In this document: in pieces, positions 48,964 through 61,362 of the stretch
How positions within the stretch are numbered: the stretch's first letter is position 1
How the letters are laid out: every line of letters begins with the position of its first letter
Assembly: GCA_030685235.1 (NCBI GenBank)
Contig: MU839150.1
Location: 173,181 to 237,180, forward strand
DNA length: 64,000 nucleotides
Direction: 5' to 3'
Origin: Copromyces sp. CBS 386.78
Lineage: Eukaryota; Ascomycota; Sordariomycetes; Sordariales; Sordariaceae
Made by a program: the position numbers and the translations under genes
Notes under the pieces: generated by a model
Databases searched by the model: none
Told to the model about the DNA's origin: nothing
The model's input: the letters and a program-made list of their open reading frames with translations, nothing else

Positions 48964-51900
48964 AACTTCCCTTTAAGTTTGCAATAAGTCCTTTTTATAA
49001 ATTTACTAAAAGAAAAAATAGGATAAATATTATAAATTTATTATAAAAGTAGCGGATTCAATATTAATTTCCTTTCGTCTCTACTAATCTCCTCTCTTAC
49101 ACTTTTATTCGGCCAATTTTTTCTTCTCTTCTAACCGCGCTTTATACTTTCGGGTCTTCGTTATTTTATATTCCTAAATTTAGATTATTTCGATTTTGCT
49201 TAAATATTAATATATAATCGTTTTTAGAGCTTTAAAACTAAATTATTCAAGCGCGAAAATATTTGAACGCTACTTAATATTAAAGGAAGGAGAGTATTTA
49301 TATTCTAATTTATACTTTTCCTTTTCGATTTAATTTACTACGTAGAAATTTCTATCCGCCTTTATTTTTATTAGGAATATAAAATAGTTAACGAATATCT
49401 TTTTAATTATAATAAGTTAAATATTTTTTTTTAATACCTTCTTACGGTTTTCCTTATCCTTCTTTATTTAAAGGGTAGCAGGGGGATTAATCGTATTTAG
49501 AAATTAGACGAGTTAAAGTATACTTTAATACAATAAGGAGATTTGTATATTTAATAAATTTTAGGTAAAAATCTCTTATAGGCTATAAATTAGCCCTCTT
49601 TTAATTGACTATTATCGTACGGGCTTTTATTATAATTCAATTTAATTAAGGAAATTATAAAAAGCTTTTAAATCCTTTATTTCTTCGAAGCGAATTGTCT
49701 TACTAATTATTATTGTATAGTTATTAAGGTATTTCGGCTTACCTTAATATTTCGGTTCGTCTTTAAATTTAAAAAAATAATAATTTTAAATATAGTAATA
49801 GAATTATTACTTTATATTTAATATTATACGATTTCCTCTCTATTATTTAACTTATAGAATATTATAGATAGGTCTTATCTATTATCGGACTATTATTTTT
49901 TCGACTTATTCCTTATCCTTAATCCAATTATACGTTTTCTAATAGTTGCCCTCTTCCTATAGACGAAGATATTTATTAGGGCGTACGGAGCAATTAATTT
50001 TTATTCCCTTACGACTAATTTTAATAAAGAAGATACGGGTAGCTTTAAATACTTAGAGACTATAAGTCTATTAATAGCGTTATAGCGGAAAAGACTCGTT
50101 AATTTACTATATCTACTTTAGGATTTCTAGTAGGCGATTTCCTATCTTATTTATATATATATAATTGTTTACTATATATTAGAAATAAATACTCTTTATA
50201 ATTTCCTCCCGGCCTTTATTATAAATATTATTATAATAGTACTATTCGAGTTCTCCCTAATCGAAGATTATTAAGCTAAAATGAAATTTATAAATAATAG
50301 GGATATACTATTACCTTATCCTTCGGAAATTCTAACGTAAATATATAAAGGAAGTCGGTAATTAGTTTTTAATAGTAATCGGCTATACTTCTAGCGGAAT
50401 ATAAATTATATCCCTAAAATTCTTTAAGAGCTAGAATAAAACTACGATAATTAATATACCTTTAATTTAATTTTTTATATTATACGTATACTATAAATTA
50501 ACGAACCTTACTATAATAGATTCCTAATTTATTAAAGGGGTATCTTCTTTTATATTATAATTGCGAAGGGTTTCGGGCGGATTTTTACTAATTACATACT
50601 AGTAAAATACTTTATTTTATAGTAATATAATAATATTAAAGATAAGAGAGTTTTTTATATTAATTTTACTATTTTTAAGAAAGCGGACGAATCTTTAATT
50701 AATATTTGAATAATATTCTTTAAGCAATTGATTTTTTACGTAAAAGGGGTAGATTTCTCCGAACTTAGGCTCTTAGGCTAGCCAATTTTAAGTCTCCCGA
50801 TTCTAATATATAAAAATTTTGTAAATAGCGCGGTAAATATTTTTAGGAAGATTTAAATACAAAGTATATAAGAATAAAGGACCTTTTAGGATAGGGGTAG
50901 TAGGCGAAGAGACGGCGGGTAAAGAAAATATTATAATAAGTTTATTAACGAAAAAAATCTTTGATAATTAAGCTGGGAGGTGTAGAAAAAATATTTAGGG
51001 ATTTAATATAAATAAATTATTAAAGGTAGAGATTTGGAACAAGAAATTTAGTAAGGGAAGGCCGTTCTTTTATAGATAGTTAGCAGGCTTTAAAATTTAA
51101 TTTCCTTCTTTTTTTAGGGGGGTTACAATCTCTTATATAAGCGTTTTCCTTTCTAAATACTTATCGTATACCGTATTTCGTCCTTAAATAAAATAAAGGG
51201 GATAAAGAAAATTTTTTTCTTAAAGGGGTTTAAAAAAGAGGGTACTTAAGTAGAATTTTAAGGTTAGAACTATTTATCGAGGTACTTCTTAGCGTAAAAT
51301 TAATAGAGGAATACTTTTAGTTTTATTTATTAGTTTAAAATAATATTTACTTATATTCTAGATTATTAAATTTTTTAGGGAAGGTATAGGGTAGTAATTT
51401 TTCGTCTAGTATTATTTCTTTCCACTTTATTATCCCTTTATAATTAGAGGGAAATTAAGTAATTAAAACGGAAGAATTTTATACTTAGCTATTTATTTAA
51501 TAATACCCTTTTATTAGGTAATAGCTATAAGTAGTATTTTGTAGAGGGAGCTCCTTTTTTTTTTTCTTTTATTCGGAGGTTTAAGCCTCTTCTCTAACTA
51601 CAATAATAATATAAACCGCAGGCCGCTCTTTCTATTTTAATACCCTTTCTTCCTTTACTACTTTAACTAATTATTAAAATCTTTAAATATATAATTAAAC
51701 CGATTCTTAATTTCCTCCTAATTAGCGCGCGCTAACTAAATATAAAAAGATCTTCAATTCTTATTTCTTTCCTAGCTTTTTTTACAATTTATATTATTAT
51801 TATTATCTTACTTAAACTCTTTTTCATATTAGTACTATATCTTCATCTTCAATTTCTTTTTCGCCTTTTATAATTAACTTTATTTAAATTGTAATTTACG

Positions 51901-54900
51901 CTAATCTCCTATTTCTTTTTACTTTTAACGTAATTCTATAACTTTGCTAGAATATTAAAGAATTATAAATAAATATCTATAACTATTTAATTATATTTAA
52001 AAACTCGATTTCTATTCTTTAATTTCCTTTAAGGATAATAGACTAAACTCGCTATACGAATAAACGTCCTAATAATAAATAGCAAATCCTGTCCAAAGTT
52101 TATATTAATTTTAATTATTGCCCGTTTATCTTTATAAATAGCCTTTAAAGTATTCTATACGCCGTGGTCTATTTTACCTTCGCAAAATACATAAAGATTT
52201 ATACCTTCCGTATATTACAAACTACGAATTTATTCTACTTATAATAGAAGTTGTTTAAAAATATTATTCTCTTTTCGTATTTTATTAGGAATTTTAGTAT
52301 ATTTATCGAATATTAGGGGATTATTTTAAAGGCGGCGGAAAGTATTTTCGGTAAAAAGGAATCTTATAACCTAATTTTTGTCGAAAAGAAGGGAGGCTAG
52401 CTTTAAGGGTACTATAATTCTTTATTAAACTTTAAGAAGGAATATATCCTAGCGTTAATAATTTAAGCGTTTAAATAAGAGTAAATAATTAAATCGGGTA
52501 TTAATTTCTATTTCCTTTATTAATTAAAAATTTTTTTTAAGAATTAAATTATTTATATTTACTACATTGCCCATCTTTAGAAAACTTTTATATTAATCTA
52601 TATTAATAGATAGTAGTAGGAGACTCTACTTATATAGGCTCTTTTTATCGGGTATATCTCTATAGGTTAGAACGTTAAGGGGGGGATTTATACTAATTAC
52701 TATTAGTATATTAAACAAGCTATTAATTACATTACTTCTTAAAAGTTCTTTAAAACCTTTAAAACTTTTAATTAATATTATAGGGATTTTTATAATGGAG
52801 AATATAATTTCTTATTTAAAAATAGGAGCGGAAGTTCTTTAATATTAATTGAGGATTTTATTCCTTTTTAGTAATTTTATTATTTTAATCCTATTCCTTA
52901 GAATCCTATATAGTAGTTTAAATATATTCGGTACGAAGCGGAGGTCTTAGGGTTAAAGGGGAAGGGCTTAAATATTAGGGGTATTAAAATTAATAATAAA
53001 TTCGGGAGCGCAAAACTATTTTATTTATTTATATTAATTAAAGAAGAGGTTATCCTTAGCGAAGATAAAGATAATTAATTAATTTAGAAGTATTTTCATT
53101 CCTCTCGCAATATTTAATATATTTTTAGTTAGTAGTTTTAAATTTAGGATAAGGGTTATCGGTTATTTTTAAGGAAGAGGAGATCTTGCGAAAAAATTTC
53201 GGGGCGGGGTAATTCTATCAGTATTTTTCGGGGGGGATGAAAAAAGGTAATAGTAATTTAATAGAAAAAAAATAATATCATATAATATATTCTTCAATAT
53301 ACTTCCTTTAATATAAATCTCTATATAATAGTAACACTCTTTATTTCGTAGTATATCTTCCCTTCGAAAGCGGTTAAAGCCTAAAATACCGTTTTTATAC
53401 AAAAATAAAAATTCTAATAATAGAAATAGCAAGAAATATAGAAAAAGAGTAAATAGAAGTAAAAATAATAAGAATAGAAGGTAATAAAATATAAACGTAT
53501 TTAAAGAGTAAGAATAAAATTATTATCCTTTATAAGTATTACGTTTTAGGGGTGGAAATTTCCTGTTAAACGCTTAACCGGAATTATATCGAAGCGTTAA
53601 AAAGTAATTTATAGCGAATTAATTATTAGAGGGTATTATTCATTTAGATAGCCTTACTATTATTTTATTAATTTAATATTTAACTCTACGTATATAGATC
53701 GTTAGCAACAGAGTAATCGAGAGCGGTCTTATATAGTTTCGTCGTTTCTTTTCTTAGGAGAAATAAAAATTAGAGGTCGGTCCTTAGTAATTTATATTTA
53801 ATTAAACGGCCCTAAATTTCAATAGTTTTAAATAGTATAGAAAGCTAAGGAGGTAAATCGCGTCGTTTCCTTCGTTGGGCGTTAATACTTTATTATACTA
53901 TCTTAGTGGTTAATAATAACTCGAGATAACTTAGAGGTATCGTCTTCTTTAAGAGAAGCAGTAGGAGATTAGGTATTTCTCTTCCCTTAATCTAAGACCT
54001 CCTAGTAGGGTAGTTAGTAATAAATTGTTTAACTAAGAAGGTAAGATCTTCCAATGTTTGAATAGTCTTCCCGATAGCTTTAGGTAGCCCTTAGTAGTAA
54101 TCCCTAGCAAGGAGAGCGGTAGAGTTAAGGACTCCCGGCATAGTAGACTTCTAAGCACTAGGGGAAGGAGAGGTCTTCGGAGCGGAAGGGGAGGAAGAAG
54201 TATTAGATATAATATCTAATAATAATTAGTTATAAGGTAGGGGTTTTTAAGTCAAAGTATTATAATAGAGGGGGAAATATGCTAGTAGTTGCATAGGGTT
54301 ATATTTTAGGTTATTATAGTTATTCGGAGACGGGCAGATTTAATATCCTTTATCAAAATACTTCTCATCCTTTAAATACCTTTATACTATCTAGATTAAA
54401 GTACTTACATCTCAATTAGGGTAATTAGGGTACTAGGTACTATATTAATTTAGAGGTCCAATTATAATTTCGTTTAAGTAGCGGTATTTATTATCGTAAT
54501 AAGTAGTAAGTACTACCCTTCCAACCGCACTTACTTCTAACAAAAAGCTAGCTATTCGTAAAAGGTTGGTTAAAATTATTTAAAATATTAATATAATATA
54601 CTTTAAAAAGGTTGCGACTACTTTGAAGAGGAGTTCGGCATATAAATTACGAATATTTATACTAAATATAGGCGGAAGTAATAAAAGGGGAATTTATTAT
54701 TTATTATTAATTTATAGTCTTTAATCTATTATATAATCTAAACTACTAATTCTTTAATTTCGGGTCTATTATTTTATTAAACTAGTATTTTAAAATAATT
54801 TGTCTTTATATTCTACGTTAATTATAATTTAATTAAAGAGAGGAAAGGGGCTAGTATATTCGTCGAAGGGTATCGGTAAGTCTTAGATTAGACGAGGAGC

Positions 54901-55131
54901 CTAAAATCCGTATATATCCGGAATTAAAGTCTCCGTTAAATCGAATAAAAGACTTTTTTATCGAAGGAGGTAATTAATTGCTTATTATTCGATTTTTGGC
55001 TTTTAAATTAGTATCCCGAGGGAAGCGGGGATAATTTTAACGTTTATAAAAAGTTTCGGCCGAAGATTCTTCGAATTCGTATTAACTAATTTAATTAGGA
55101 GTTTAAAACTCATTTCGTCTTTATTACTATT

Positions 55132-55698
55132 TAATTTAGAGTAGAAAATACTATATAAGAAGAGAAACTAACTCCCTATTATAAAAAAACTAATTTAATT
55201 AATATAAAGATTATAAGAATTAATACTTTAAAGGGGAAAGTAGATCTGTTATAAAATAAATCCTATCCGTAAAATAAAAATGAGGAGATCTTTATATATT
55301 AACTATCGACTATTTAGAGGAGATTAGAGCTAATATTAAAGTATTGTATTCTAACGGATCTTTAAGAGAAGTTGAACGAATAAATTCAAATATTAATCTT
55401 CTTAAGAGGGGATTACGAAGTAAAAGAAGAATAAATTTAGTATAGGAAAACGAATCTGGGATTAGAATTCGAATATATTTTTCCAAGAAGGAGTATTATT
55501 TAATTTAAACTATTTATCTCTCTTTTCCAAATTTCGAAGGAGATTCCTTCTCCTTTTATTTTTAAGGTTCAAACCTATAACCAATAGCACCTAACTGAGC
55601 AGCTGATCTGCTCCTACTTGTAATAAACTACCCTGCTCCCTTAATAACCCCATGGTCCTTAGCTAAAGAAAAAAAACGTGAAAAAATTCCCTAAATTA
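55132..55698. repeat. Element D right LTR (567 bp)
   Basis: Direct repeat of 48397-48963. Here the outer (right) end is the better preserved one, for example CCTAACTGAGCAGCTGATCT against CCTAATTAAGCAGCTAATTT in the left copy. Confidence 0.92.
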
Positions 55699-55702
55699 AT
55701 AT

Positions 55703-58700
55703 ACGAAAGGAAAGTACTGGTACCCGAAGTATAATACGTCGCCGCGGGCGTTCTTTAAAGTATAAAGCTAACTTGAATAAACTTATATTAAATTAAAGCT
55801 ATTTGGAAGGATTAGGTAAAGAGATTTATAATGCCGCTAAAATTCGGGGTAACGCTATTAATAATTAAATAAATGGTTATTAATTCGTCGATAAATAGCC
55901 GACCGACGAATTTAACGGCCCTACAATTTAAATTAAAGAATAGTACGTTAATGTAAAGTCCGTTACGTTTATAATTAATTAAATTCTAGAATTAAAATTT
56001 AAAAGTATTTTTATATAAGGAATTTCGCCGAAACGGCGTTAAAAACGTTACTATTCTAAATACTCGTATATTTCATACGCTTACAAATCGTGCAATCCCT
56101 ACTAGCGCTGTAAATATTACTCCTTCGAATAGAAAATAAAATACGTATTATAATACTATTTTAATACTCCTATATACCGTTGTAACTATTTTCGTTCGCT
56201 ACGTAAGAAGGCCTAGCCGACCTGGTACTATAATTGTAATTCTTCTATTTAATCGGAAAATTATGCTAAATTTTAATTGTTTATATAATTGCTTATACCG
56301 GCCTAAAATAAATCCTATAGTCCTTTACGATTGGAAAGCGATAAAAATTATTAAAAGTAATTAAGAAAATACTTTATTCGTAAATATTATTATTTAATTA
56401 TTAATAATTTCAACCTTCGCGAATTAATTGTTATACTAAAGGAATTGTAAGCGATTATTTAAATTATAATATAAAAAAAGATTAATCGGACTCCTAAAAC
56501 GAAAGCTTTTATATATAGTATTTATTATCTTACTATATTTAATACTAGTACTAAAGTCGAAAATTAGATCGAAAGTCTATAAAACGGTAACCGAATGCGA
56601 AAAAACGCTAACGACTATTAGAAGATCCTATAGGCACAAACCCGTATAGAAAAGAAATTAGCTATATTATAGCGAACTTTCGTTATTATACTACGGGATA
56701 ATAAAGATAAAAAATAAGACGCTATATAGGAAGAATTTTTTAAATTCGTACGTAAGGAATATATTATACCCGAATATTATAAAATAGATATTCGGGCTGA
56801 AATTTATAATATACGTTAAAAAAATAACGAAAATTTGTAAATCTTCTTCGAAAAGTTTAACGCCTATTATTAAAGGTTTAAAATTGAACCCTTTAAATAA
56901 ACCGTCGTTTAAAAAGGTTATTAATTTTAAAACGGCCGGAAGAAATAGTCCGGCAAAAATAATAATAGTAGTAATAATATTGAAGGGTCGTTAATAGGAG
57001 GTTGATATAGATTTAAATACGGGCGCGGAAATTAATATAGTTTATAAGAACTTCGCTAAAAAGTATAAACTAAAGTAGGTCGCAATTATAATAATATTTA
57101 TACTTATAAGTACGAACGGCGGAAAAATAAAATATTATAGAATTTTCGAAGTTACTTTCTTATTAAAGGATATAAATAATTAAGAATAAAAAATAATATA
57201 ATTATTTTATATTATTTATAGAAACGTACGTATATTACTACTATTAATATTAATACCGGGTATAGGTTCGGAAGGTATTATTATATATATATATAATAAT
57301 AAATTCGAATTTAATAGACCTTAAATAGCGGATTTAAAAATTTTCGTATATAAAATAATATAAGGCGAAAGGGCTTTTATCGCCTCTATAATAATAATAT
57401 ATAATCTTTTAAGACTTACTTTTAAAAGTATTAATAAAGACGAAGAAAATACTGCCAACGGGCCGGCGATAATCCTACTAATATTAAAGGAATTCGAATT
57501 TTATTTTTCGGAGGAAGGGGTTAAAGTACTCCCTACCCTCCCTATCGCGGAATACGCTATTAAAATTAAAGAAGGGGAAACTATACTAAAAAAGGTAATC
57601 TACCCCCTATTGAAAGTTTAGCTAGATATGCTCCGTAATTATTTAAAAGAAAATTTGCGAATTAAATGGATTTAATATTTAAATAACCTAGTAAGGGCGC
57701 TAATCCTATATATATTTAAGAAGGATAGCTTCTTACGGCTCTATATAAATTATTGTAGGTTCAATAAAATTATTATTAAAAATTATTACTTACTTCCGCT
57801 AATTGGCAAATTAATAAATCGCTTTATAGACGTTAAAGTCTTCTTTAAAGTTAATTTAAAAAAAGCCTATTATAAAATCCGTATTAAGGAAGGGGACGAA
57901 TAGAAAACGGCGTTTAAAACCCGATATGAATACTTCGAATATATAATTATATTATTTAGCTTAATAAACGCCCCGGCTACTTTTTAAATGTATATATATA
58001 AAGCCTTAGCGGATTTAGTTAATAAAATTTGTATCGTCTACTTCGATAATATCTTTATATTTTCGTAAAGTAAGGAGGAATATAATAAATATTTATAATT
58101 AATATTCGAACGTTTAAAGGACGCTTAATTCTATATAAAGTTATTTAAGTACGAATTTTATAAAGAGTATATAAATTTCTTCAGTTATTAAATTATAACC
58201 TAAAGTATTATAATAGACCCTAAGAGAGTAAAGGCGGTTAAAAAGTAGTTTAGGCCGGAATTTTTCTATAATATATAAATATTTTTAAGGTTCGCGAACT
58301 TTTATTAGCAGTTTATTTATTAGTATTCTAAATTAATAGCCTTACTAACGGATTTTTTAAAAGGAAGTTAGAATAGGAAGAAGAAAGGGCTTTTTAAATA
58401 GCTAAAGGCAGCTGATAAAGCGTTCGAAATATTTAAAGCAATTTTTATATCGGCGCTTATCTTTTAATATTAAAATTAATTAAAAGAAACGTAAGTAGAA
58501 ATAGATGCCTCGGTAAAAGCTATTTTAGATATCTTATCCTAAAAAATATGCAATTAATAGTACCTAGTAACCTTTTTTTTAAAAAAGTTTACGGAGATAG
58601 AATAATATTAATATATAAATTAATAAGAATTCTTTGTAATTATTACGAATTTAGAATATTAGAATTATTATTTAAAGGAATTACTTTAAAGGTTCTAAAT

Positions 58701-60907
58701 TTTTATAGATTATTAAATATTAATAGGTATTATCGAATTATTAGCGAAGGATTTCCGAAGGAGGCTTGTATAGTAAATATATTAATTATTGTAATTTAAT
58801 TTTAATATTGCTTACCGGCTAGGTAAAATTAACCCGGCGGATAATTTATTTAGGAAGTTAGATTATATAAAAGGGGAAATAAAATATAGTAACGTTTTAC
58901 TAATATTTTAACGGAAATTAAGGCTAGTATAATAATTCTCCTTCGAAATAAGGAAAATATTCGAAGTAAAATTCCCTTACGAATATAGGAAACGGTCTAT
59001 AATTTATTTATTTATTAAATAAATTAAAAAAGTTATTCGGTTAACGATTTATCAGATATAAGAAATTAAATCGAAGGATAATTTATTTCTCTAAATCCTA
59101 TTTAAAAGGATCGCTAAAAAGATTTTACGTAAAGAATACCCTTTTGCAACTAAAGAGAATTAAAAGTTTTATACTATTATAAAGGAATTCTAATTTAAAA
59201 ATCCTAATATTATTAACCTAGCGGCGGCTATACGAGTAAAAAGCTTTATAATTAAAAGGTATAAATTAAACGATTAAAGGGTCCTATAATTTAAAGGATG
59301 GTTAATAATCTTTAATAACGGTTTATTACGTAAAGAATTCTTATATAATTATTATAATAATCCGAAGGCAAATTATATAAATACTTTTAAAACGTTAAAC
59401 TTAATTAAAAGAAAATTTTATTAGGAAAATTTCGCTACTAATATAAAGGAATACATTAGTAAATATAAATTATATTAAAGAATATAACGATTTAAATATA
59501 AGCCCTACGGAGACTTATAATCTTTATTACTATTAGAATAACCTTTTTAAAAAATTAATATAAACTTTATTATTAATTTACTACCGAATTAAGGGCTTTA
59601 TAGTAATATATATAATATTATTTTAATTATTGTCGATTAATTTATAAAATTCGTAATAATAATACTTATTAAAAAGACCTTTAACGCCGTAGAAATAATT
59701 AATTTCCTCTATAAATACGTAGAATATCGCTTTAACTCCCCCTTAAGAATTATTAGTAATAAAGATAAATTATTTACTAGCGAATTTTAAAAAGAGTTTA
59801 CTAAGACCCGAAAGATATTATATCGGCTATTTACTACGTTTTACCCTTAAACCGATAAGTAAACGGAATAAATATATTAAATAATTGAAAAGCTCCTCCG
59901 TATTAATATAATTGAAAAAAATAATACTATATAATCCCGCTAATTATAAAAGGTTAAATTCGCTTACAATACTTTAAGTACGCAATTATAAAAATATCGC
60001 TATTCGAAACCTTATATAATTTCTACCTTCGTATAATTAAATATATAGAAGGACGCTACGAATTAAAAATTTAAAGAGTAAAGGAATGTTTATAACGTTT
60101 AGAAACCGTATAGAAATCTATATGCTAATATTAAAAATAGGCCGTTAAAAATTAAAAGAAAAAGTATAATAAATAATATATACCGATCGAATTCTAATTA
60201 AACAATTTTATAAAACTATTTACTAAGAACTTTTATTTTTAAAATTATAAATTTATATTTACCTTTATTAAAATTAAAGTAATTGAACGGATTAAGTCCT
60301 AAATATACCGAATTATCCTACTTACAAAATATTAAAAAATATATAATATATTCTTAGTAAATTTATTCGAATTATAGAAAATTAATAATAAAATCGCCGA
60401 CGAAATACTGCTACCGGAATTAATAGAGGATTAAAATAAATAGGAAGTAGAGGAAATCGTAGATTACTAAGGGAAAGGGGTAAATAAGAAATTTTTAATT
60501 AAATAAATAGGATAACCCGTCGAATATAATACTTAGGAACCGGCAAAGCACTTATACAACGCGTAAAAAATACTCTCCAAATATTAGAAAATTAAATAAT
60601 AGGTATATAAAAAGTAAAATAATATAAATTAATAAAATAAATAAAGAGAATTCTATTCTACTATAAAGAATTATATTTATATTAAATAACTTAATACGAA
60701 GTCGACAGGAAGGCGAATAAAAGGTTTAAATATTAAAAAATAAGTAAAAGATTTAGTAATTTACTAAAGAAAACCTATAACTGACCCGCTATTTATAACG
60801 CTTATTAAAATTATTAGTACTAATAGTAGTTCTAAATATATCCCGCTTCTGGGGAGAATAGTAGGCCGCAAACGATTAATTACCGATAAAAAAGCTAAAA
60901 AAAAGCT
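55703..60907 (+). mobile_element. Element E: RIP-degraded Ty3/gypsy chromovirus
   Basis: Plus-strand relic. Decoded landmarks in order: a gag-like region at about 55,800-56,990; a protease with DLNTGAEINIVYKNFAKKY at about 57,010-57,065; RT from about 57,630 with KDSFLRLYINYCRFN, NAPATF near 57,970 and the YxDD box at 58039-58050 (now Tyr-Phe-Asp-Asn); RNase H about 58,390-58,800; integrase with NAVEIINFLYKY and IISNKDKLFTSEF at about 59,680-59,790 and a P-TDK-TE segment near 59,850; and a chromodomain with IVDY-GKGVNKKFLIK and PVEYNT-EPAKHLYNA at about 60,455-60,560. Stops are TAA/TAG at former Gln/Trp positions. The 5' LTR may be 48057-48392, displaced by element D; no 3' LTR was found. Confidence 0.87.
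57000..60600 (+). pseudogene. Element E pol relic (protease, RT, RNase H, integrase, chromodomain)
   Basis: Non-functional pol of element E. One catalytic RT Asp survives and the second is Asn. An 83-codon fragment at 58548-58799 on the plus strand is still open within RNase H. No intact protein is possible. Confidence 0.85.
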
Positions 60908-60915
60908 CTAAATAA

Positions 60916-61354
60916 GAGAAACTCTATTCGCACGGGGATAAAACTCTATTCGCACGGGGATCCACTTTTGTTTTCTAAGTATAACTTGGTCAGACCTTAG
61001 TGAATAAAACCAAAAATAGTACCAGATTATCCGTTGATTTTTGGCGAATTTTTTAAAGTAAGTACCATCTTTATAGCATCAACCGTTATCTAGATACCAT
61101 TTTCTTGAACTTTTGGACTTTTAATTTTCCCAATTATTTATTTATTATAGTTTTCTTTCTCTAAGGTTTTCTTGGGCTACCAGGTATATACGTTCTTTGA
61201 AAAGTTGGCATTAGGTAGAGAAAGAAATGACGAAAAATATCATATACTTTTTACCTTCACATGGAACTTTTCAGTACTCCAAAAGAGACATTGAAGTTCA
61301 CTTTTTTTTTCCCCGTGCGAATAGAGTTTTATCCCCGTGCGAATATAGTTTCTC
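60916..61354. mobile_element. MITE family 1, copy 2 (439 bp)
   Basis: Same family as 4862-5298: begins GAGAAACTCTATTCGCACGG, ends CCGTGCGAATATAGTTTCTC, with the doubled subterminal unit at both ends (CTCTATTCGCACGGGGAT twice). Flanking 8-bp duplications CTAAATAA are perfect at 60908-60915 and 61355-61362. Interior words are shared with copy 1, for example TCATATACTTTTTACCT and CTTTTAAT after GTGGA/TTGGA. By eye the two copies are roughly four-fifths identical over the full length. No ORF. Confidence 0.9.
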
Positions 61355-61362
61355 CTAAATAA

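Larger units (their letters stand above)
48397..55698 (-). mobile_element. Element D: 7.3-kb LTR element with 567-bp LTRs, RIP-degraded, superfamily unresolved
   Basis: Two 567-bp direct repeats (48397-48963 and 55132-55698) bound a 6.2-kb interior, flanked by a 4-bp duplication ATAT at 48393-48396 and 55699-55702. LTR tips are inverted: TGATCTGG at the left start, with CTAAATTA as the decayed reverse at the end. Decoding suggests the minus strand is coding. For example, 50,480 down to 50,160 gives segments FILALKEFQGYNLYSAR and PRDK/PKDKVIVYPYY, broken only by TAA/TAG. An 87-codon open frame at 53169-53432 on the minus strand is a surviving fragment. I could not place an RT catalytic box, so gypsy, copia and a large non-autonomous derivative all remain open. 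Confidence 0.82.
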
